Assembly: GCA_015680685.1 (NCBI GenBank)
Contig: MNCI01027100.1
Coordinates: forward strand, 610,913-674,912
Direction: 5' to 3'
From: Gnetum montanum
Lineage: Eukaryota > Streptophyta > Gnetopsida > Gnetales > Gnetaceae
Length of the DNA: 64,000 nucleotides
Shown here in pieces: positions 60,045-64,000 of the stretch (position 1 is the stretch's first letter; every line of letters starts with the position of its first letter). Under the pieces are notes generated by a model, which saw only the letters and a list, made by a program, of their open reading frames with translations, did not search any database and was not told the origin of the DNA. A program made the translations under genes and the position numbers.

Positions 60045-60103
60045 TCAATGGAACTTGTTCTCTTTTTAACTCGAGGATGAGTTTTTATTCAGTCGTGGGG
60101 GTA
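60045..60103 (+). other. D 3' end with polypurine tract
   Basis: CGAGGATGAGTTTTTATTCA, then GTGGGGGTA directly before the 3' LTR. Confidence 0.75.
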
Positions 60104-61013
60104 TGATGAGACGCGTTTTGCATAGGCCACGATATCGCGTCCACCACTATATCGCATCCCTTATCGCGTCTTCCCTACGATATCGCGTACGCGATATCGC
60201 AGCCTGCCGCCATATCTATAAATAAGAGGCGGCTTTCCCAGTTTTAGAATATAGTTTAGTTCTGTAGTGAAGCTCTGGCAGTTTGATCCCTCCAAAGTTA
60301 GATTTTTTCTCGTGTCTGCTCGCAGTGTGGTGAATGTGATTGTACAATGTCTTTATTCGAGTGTGTCGTACTTGGACATGCACATGACTGGCAATAAAGA
60401 TCGAGATTACTTCATCATTGTAGAATTTACTTTGTTATTTATTTATCTATTTATTTCTTTAATGTTATTTACTTTTTTCTCTCTCTCACCCTTAAACTCC
60501 TAGAATGCGGAACGAGTACGACTTGATTACGAGCATTTAAGTGTGACTTCTTGGTAGCCCAGTGGTGTAGCTAGGATCTACGCTTGGTAACCCAGTGGCA
60601 TATTTGGGATTTGTGCTTGGTAATCCCAGTGGCTTACCTAGGATCTATGCTTGGTAAATCCCAGCGGTAGTCATGCATGAGGTCCAAGATGTGTACAGTT
60701 GATCAAGGAATCGGTTGCTCGTCTCACTTAGGCTAGATTAGATTTTCTTACCCTTGCCCTCCTAGCTTAGCTTAGTTAATATTATTTTCCACTGCCTTCA
60801 GGAGTAGCATAGATTATGAACACATCATACACCTCATCCTGGACTAAACCATACGTGACAAATATAATACTAGTCCAGGTGGGAAGACATCGAACTGCGA
60901 CCTAAGGATAACTGTCTAGGTGCCACAACTAGTCCGTCTGCGGAGTTCGACCAGATCGCGCGTGCTACGCTTGTTTCGTATGGTTGAGTGTAGGGGTACC
61001 TCGCCACTCATCA
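60104..61013 (+). repeat. D 3' LTR
   Basis: 910 bases, TGATGAGACGCG to CCACTCATCA. A perfect 22-bp palindrome (centre GCGTACGC) lies at 60178-60199. TATA box CTATAAATA at 60216. AATAAA at 60393. Four U5 tandem units from 60550. Confidence 0.93.
60550..60672 (+). repeat. U5 tandem repeat, about 33 bp x 4
   Basis: Units start CTTGGTAGCCCAGTGG, CTTGGTAACCCAGTGG, CTTGGTAATCCCAGTGG and CTTGGTAAATCCCAGCGG at 60550, 60583, 60616 and 60650. Other LTRs of the window have two or three looser units. Confidence 0.85.
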
Positions 61014-61225
61014 CCTATTATATAAATTCTTTCACTAGATTACTCTTAGTCATAGCTTTCTCTTACATTATGCTAAAAGAACTTATTAATGCATTTAGCT
61101 TTCAACTTTAGATTTGGTTTTCAAATTTTATTCTATATATTAAAATATCTTGTCTACTTTCAAAAATACATTATTAAGGATATGATTTGGGTAAATTGGA
61201 AGTTGGGTTTAGTTAGGTCATTACA

Positions 61226-61493
61226 AGCCTCCACCTCCATGCATAGTGTAAAGACCTCATCCTAATCCATCCCATCTAGCTAGTGGCTACCAATTTTGTT
61301 TAACCATCCATATTTTTGTATGATGTATAATTTTTGTAACTAGTCAAATACTTTGTAATATGGTACTCAATTTGTTTATTCTTGTAGTCAGTTAGTTAGT
61401 ATGTTATTAGTTCCATACTCTCAAAAAATTTGTAAACAATTTAGTCCCATTTTTGTTCACTTGAGGACAATCTTTTAGTTATTCATGGAGGTA
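61226..61493 (+). other. E0 3' untranslated end
   Basis: Matches the 3' ends of A and C (GTATAATTTTTGTAA, GTCAGTTAGTTAGTATG, ATACTCTCAAAAAATTTGTAA, TTGAGGACAATCTTT) and ends with GGAGGTA before the LTR. Confidence 0.7.
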
Positions 61494-62315
61494 TGATGAA
61501 GTAATTTTCGATCAACTATGTCGACGTAGCCTTGTTGACACATGCTTGTCAATGCATCCCAAAGCTTATATAAATGTGTGCAACATTTGCATTTACCCCA
61601 CATTTGGTCATTTGTGTAGCAAAGTTGTTGCAATTTTATTTCCTATGACTTAGCCAAAATTCCCTCTGAGTACCTATAATGTGAATTGAGTTGATTGTAC
61701 AGAGTTTCATTGAAGTGCATGTTGTACATAGATACTTCTGCATGATGACAATAAAATTAAGATTAATTCCTTCTATTGTAGTACTTGGATTAACAATTAG
61801 TTTATTTTCAAGAACTTTACTTTAAATGCATTTTACACTTAGGAAATTAATATTTTATGTCGTATTTGCATCAGTATGACCACTTCGAACATGTTATATT
61901 AACACTTAGTAATCCTAGCAATGGATACTTAGTATGCCCAACAATAGACACTTAGTAACCTAGCAATGTTAATATAAGTTCATCAAAGGTCTGAAAAGTA
62001 GGAACAAATGCTCTATGCCTAAGATAGTTTAGATTACTCTAAATTCTAGAGTTAGTTAGAAATTAATCTTTGAATCACTTTATTACTTTAATATTTTAAT
62101 AATAAAAATAATAAAGATAAAAAAACTCGTGTCTCAATCACACTTAACTATACCAATTGAGCTAACATAAGTGATGACTAGGAAGTCAACAACCAGCAAG
62201 ATCACACTTAATTGTCTAAGATACCAGTAGCCCAAAGTCCCACAAAATTTGATTGGATCCCATGTATACACTTGTGATTTGTATGGTTGGGTTTAGGGGG
62301 CATCACTGCTCATCA
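61494..62315 (+). repeat. E0 3' LTR
   Basis: TGATGAAGTAATT to TGCTCATCA. Clearly homologous along its length to 1866-2676. TATA at about 61568. Confidence 0.85.
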
Positions 62316-62331
62316 ATAATTGCATGAGATA

Positions 62332-62440
62332 AACTTTCATCCATAAGCAAGGACTTAGTGGTAAAATATGATATTTGGTATTAGTACATTTGAGATTCAA
62401 GCTTATATTTGCTTTACCAAACACATTTTTTTACCAAATC
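62332..62440 (+). repeat. SINE-like repeat, family 2, copy 2
   Basis: GAGATAAACTTTCATCCATAAG, then TAGTGGTAAA (62356, A-box-like) and GAGATTCAAGC (62392, B-box-like). Matches 1688-1800. Confidence 0.5.
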
Positions 62441-62625
62441 CAAAATTACAATGAATCCTTAACAAAGTTGTTGATATTTTTCCATTTTGTTGTAGCAAAC
62501 ATTTTTCTACCAAAGTCAAAATTACTACAATTGAGTCCTAACAAAATCTTGATATTTCTCAAGTTTGGTGTAGTAAACATTTTTCAACCAAATTTGAAAT
62601 TACGATTGAGTCCTTCATTTTGCAA
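62415..62625 (+). repeat. Tandem repeat, 78 bp x 2.7
   Basis: Units start TACCAAACAC, TAGCAAACAT and TAGTAAACAT at 62415, 62493 and 62571. The first two are each 78 bases. Confidence 0.85.
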
Positions 62626-62984
62626 GAGTAGAAATTTTTAGAATGGAGTCTTCCATTTTTCTTTAAGCTTTTTTCATCAGCAAAAAATTTTTGGAGGCTT
62701 TGTTAATATTTTGTAACTTGAAGGTCATAAGGTTCAAGAAAACATAGATCAATAATAAAGTCAACTTGATAATAGACACTTGATCATAATTGATGTACAT
62801 TGGATCATGTATACAATGAACATAACCAACTTATAAAGTAAACTACATAAGAATGAATCGTTGTGTATAGTTATACAAAGATAAATGAGAGTAGAAGTTG
62901 CACAATTATACACCATGTTATGTCTCATCTCTTGTCTCTTTCTTTTTGTTTTTTATTTTTTTCTTTTCTTTTTAGGTTAATATG

Positions 62985-63145
62985 GAGGTTTTGGAACCCT
63001 AAATAAGTGAAACATAGTTGCATCCCAAGATTTATTGAAGCTTATACCTCAGTGCTTCCTAGTAGAATTAAACCTATAACTTGGGGTTACCAAGCTAAGA
63101 CCCATACCACTAGGCTAACACCTTATTGTTAATATGTTAAATGGA
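62985..63145 (-). repeat. SINE-like repeat, family 1, copy 2
   Basis: On the minus strand TAGCCTAGTGGT (63118-63107) fits the polymerase III A box, and GGTTTAATTCT (63075-63065) fits a B box (GGTTCGATTCC) whose CpG and last C have decayed. The spacing of about 31 bases is that of a tRNA. The body matches 781-900. Confidence 0.6.
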
Positions 63146-63714
63146 GGTCTTCCCACATCATAGTTATATGATGTTGGGAGCCGTAATGACTTTAGATGAA
63201 ACATTTCAACACATTAATCAACTTAACTAACTAATTAGCATTTTCATTGGTATAACCACTATGCGCAATGATAGTGTAAATCACTGTCTACAAATAATAA
63301 TGTATATAGAAATTTTGGTAATGTTAAACTTACTACTAATGTACCAAACTTTAACACCACCCCTTAACCTTAACATTAACAAAAATAATTGTGACTACTT
63401 TACTCTAAAAATAACATATTCACAATTTTTTAAGTATTTCACATAATCATTATAATTGTAGACTTTCATCTTTGATCACTTATTAATTACTCCAATTTTG
63501 ACACAACAAAAATCAAAGAAATTATTTTTACTATCAACCATTGTGCAATATATTAAAGTTGCCAAATTAGGATCCATTGTAAATTCATTTCAAACCAGCA
63601 TTGCTTGACTTAGACTGATTTTAACATTAATTCTTTGATTTTAGCAAAGCATATTTCAAATAATTTTAGGAAATAAGAATAATGGCAAACAATTTTCTTT
63701 TTGACACAACATGT
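63146..63714. other. AT-rich sequence
   Basis: No gene or recognisable repeat. Confidence 0.4.
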
Positions 63715-64000
63715 TGATGAGTGGCGAGGTACCCCTACACTCAACCATACGAAACAAGCGTAGCACGCACGATCCGATCGAACTCCACAGACTAAATGCC
63801 TAAACGCCGCAAGGAACACTTGGGGTTAATTAATTGTTGTCTTCCCAGACTTACTTGTTGTTGTCACGGTGTATGGTTAAGTAAGTCCGAGGTATATGAT
63901 TTTTTTGGTCTTTTCTGGTTTATCTCCTATGCTAAGGGGTGAAGGGTTGAGAGACTAAAACTAACTCTAACTACAGCGCTAAGTCCTAGCGTCAGCATCC
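63715..64000 (-). mobile_element. Partial minus-strand LTR at the window edge
   Basis: TGATGAGTGGCGAGGTACCCCTAC is the complement of the LTR end seen in D (60990-61013). No primer-binding site precedes it, so the body of the element, if any, lies to the right. This would then be its 3' LTR or a solo LTR. It is close to the D and F type. Confidence 0.8.

Larger units (their letters stand above)
52434..61013 (+). mobile_element. D: non-autonomous element with gag and env-position ORF, no pol
   Basis: LTRs at 52434 (cut by a gap) and 60104-61013, with exact CCTAT duplications. After gag (53743-55200) the sequence goes straight to the pol-env spacer blocks. Protease, RT, RNase H and integrase are all missing, and there is no room for them unless the gap hides them upstream of gag, which is unlikely. 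The env-position ORF is the best preserved coding frame of the window. It is the youngest layer at this point of the stack (D in H in E0). Confidence 0.9.
50611..61225 (+). mobile_element. H: about 2-kb LTR of another family, split by element D
   Basis: 50611-52433 plus 61019-61225 together give about 2,030 bases that start TGTAACATCC and end GGTCATTACA, near-complementary termini. A TATA-like ATATAAATACCCC (51054) and two GT microsatellites are inside. No internal domain is present, so it looks like a solo LTR. Left and right flanks belong to E0. No matching target duplication was found, and orientation is assumed from the TATA box. Confidence 0.55.
1866..62315 (+). mobile_element. E0: outermost Athila-like Ty3/gypsy element, nested and decayed
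   Basis: Two related LTRs in the same orientation (1866-2676 and 61494-62315) are flanked by near-identical 5-base duplications. Pieces of one internal region lie between them in the correct order: gag start 2677-2914, gag 16744-19443, contig 19445-19761 (inverted), pol 19763-23155, spacer 23160-23715, 26890-27532 and 47104-47335, env-position ORF 47827-50610, and 3' end 61226-61493. Removing all inserted elements leaves one Athila-type layout. The coding parts hold many stops, frameshifts and deletions. It is the oldest insertion of the stack. Confidence 0.8.

Noticed and set aside
63065-63118. A functional tRNA gene
   Set aside because: Only A- and B-box-like parts fit. The acceptor and anticodon stems do not pair, and a related copy exists at 781-900.

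Overview
This window comes from the nuclear genome of a seed plant. It is AT-rich and has very old, deeply nested long-terminal-repeat (LTR) retrotransposons. A large, slowly purged genome such as a gymnosperm's would fit, but that is inference. Three pieces of host sequence support a plant: the first exon of a homocysteine S-methyltransferase gene at the left edge (minus strand, 1-170), a SPA-type WD40 pseudogene fragment, and a 3-ketoacyl-CoA synthase (KCS) pseudogene fragment.

Almost everything from 1866 to 62315 is one stack of nested insertions of related Ty3/gypsy elements. They resemble the Athila lineage: a primer-binding site like the tRNA-Asp complement, LDGYSGYNQI and YMDDF-type reverse transcriptase motifs, and an extra ORF after integrase. 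I resolved the stack by reading target-site duplications (TSDs). Outer element E0 runs 1866-62315 (TSD ACAAT/ATAAT). Into it went element A (2915-16743, CCCAA), solo LTR B (17315-18191, minus, ACCAT), a ~3.2 kb insertion with SPA and KCS fragments (~23.7-26.9 kb), element C (27533-47103, TSD unclear), and a ~2 kb LTR H of another family (50611-61225). Insertion G (13174-14680, minus, CCATA) lies in A, F (35515-42680, minus, GTGGT) lies in C, and D (52434-61013, CCTAT) lies in H. Another minus-strand LTR starts at 63715.

A, C and E0 are autonomous-type relics (gag, protease, RT, RNase H, integrase, spacer, env-position ORF). D is gag plus env-position ORF with no pol. F is gag plus protease only. 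In D and F the remaining coding frames run about 2.9 and 3.1 kb without a frameshift and are broken only by stops, which C-to-T or G-to-A changes can explain where I checked.

The most interesting structure is in the pol-env spacer. In A, C, D and E0 it holds a second, promoter-like cassette: the short palindromic words of that element's own LTR U3, then a TATA box, then a splice-donor-like site about 140-170 bp downstream. In C, D and E0 a ~300 bp intron-like segment ends at an acceptor directly before the ATG (ACG in C) of the env-position ORF; in A the acceptor region was not found. F, which has lost that ORF, has also lost the cassette and the donor but keeps the acceptor. This suggests a self-contained, spliced internal gene whose promoter changes in step with the LTR.

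The outer flanks (1-1865 and 62316-63714) carry tRNA-derived SINE-like repeats, two families with one copy of each on either side, plus small tandem repeats. Assembly problems: gaps at 13485-14461 and 52788-53742, and a contig at 19445-19761 that is almost certainly inverted.
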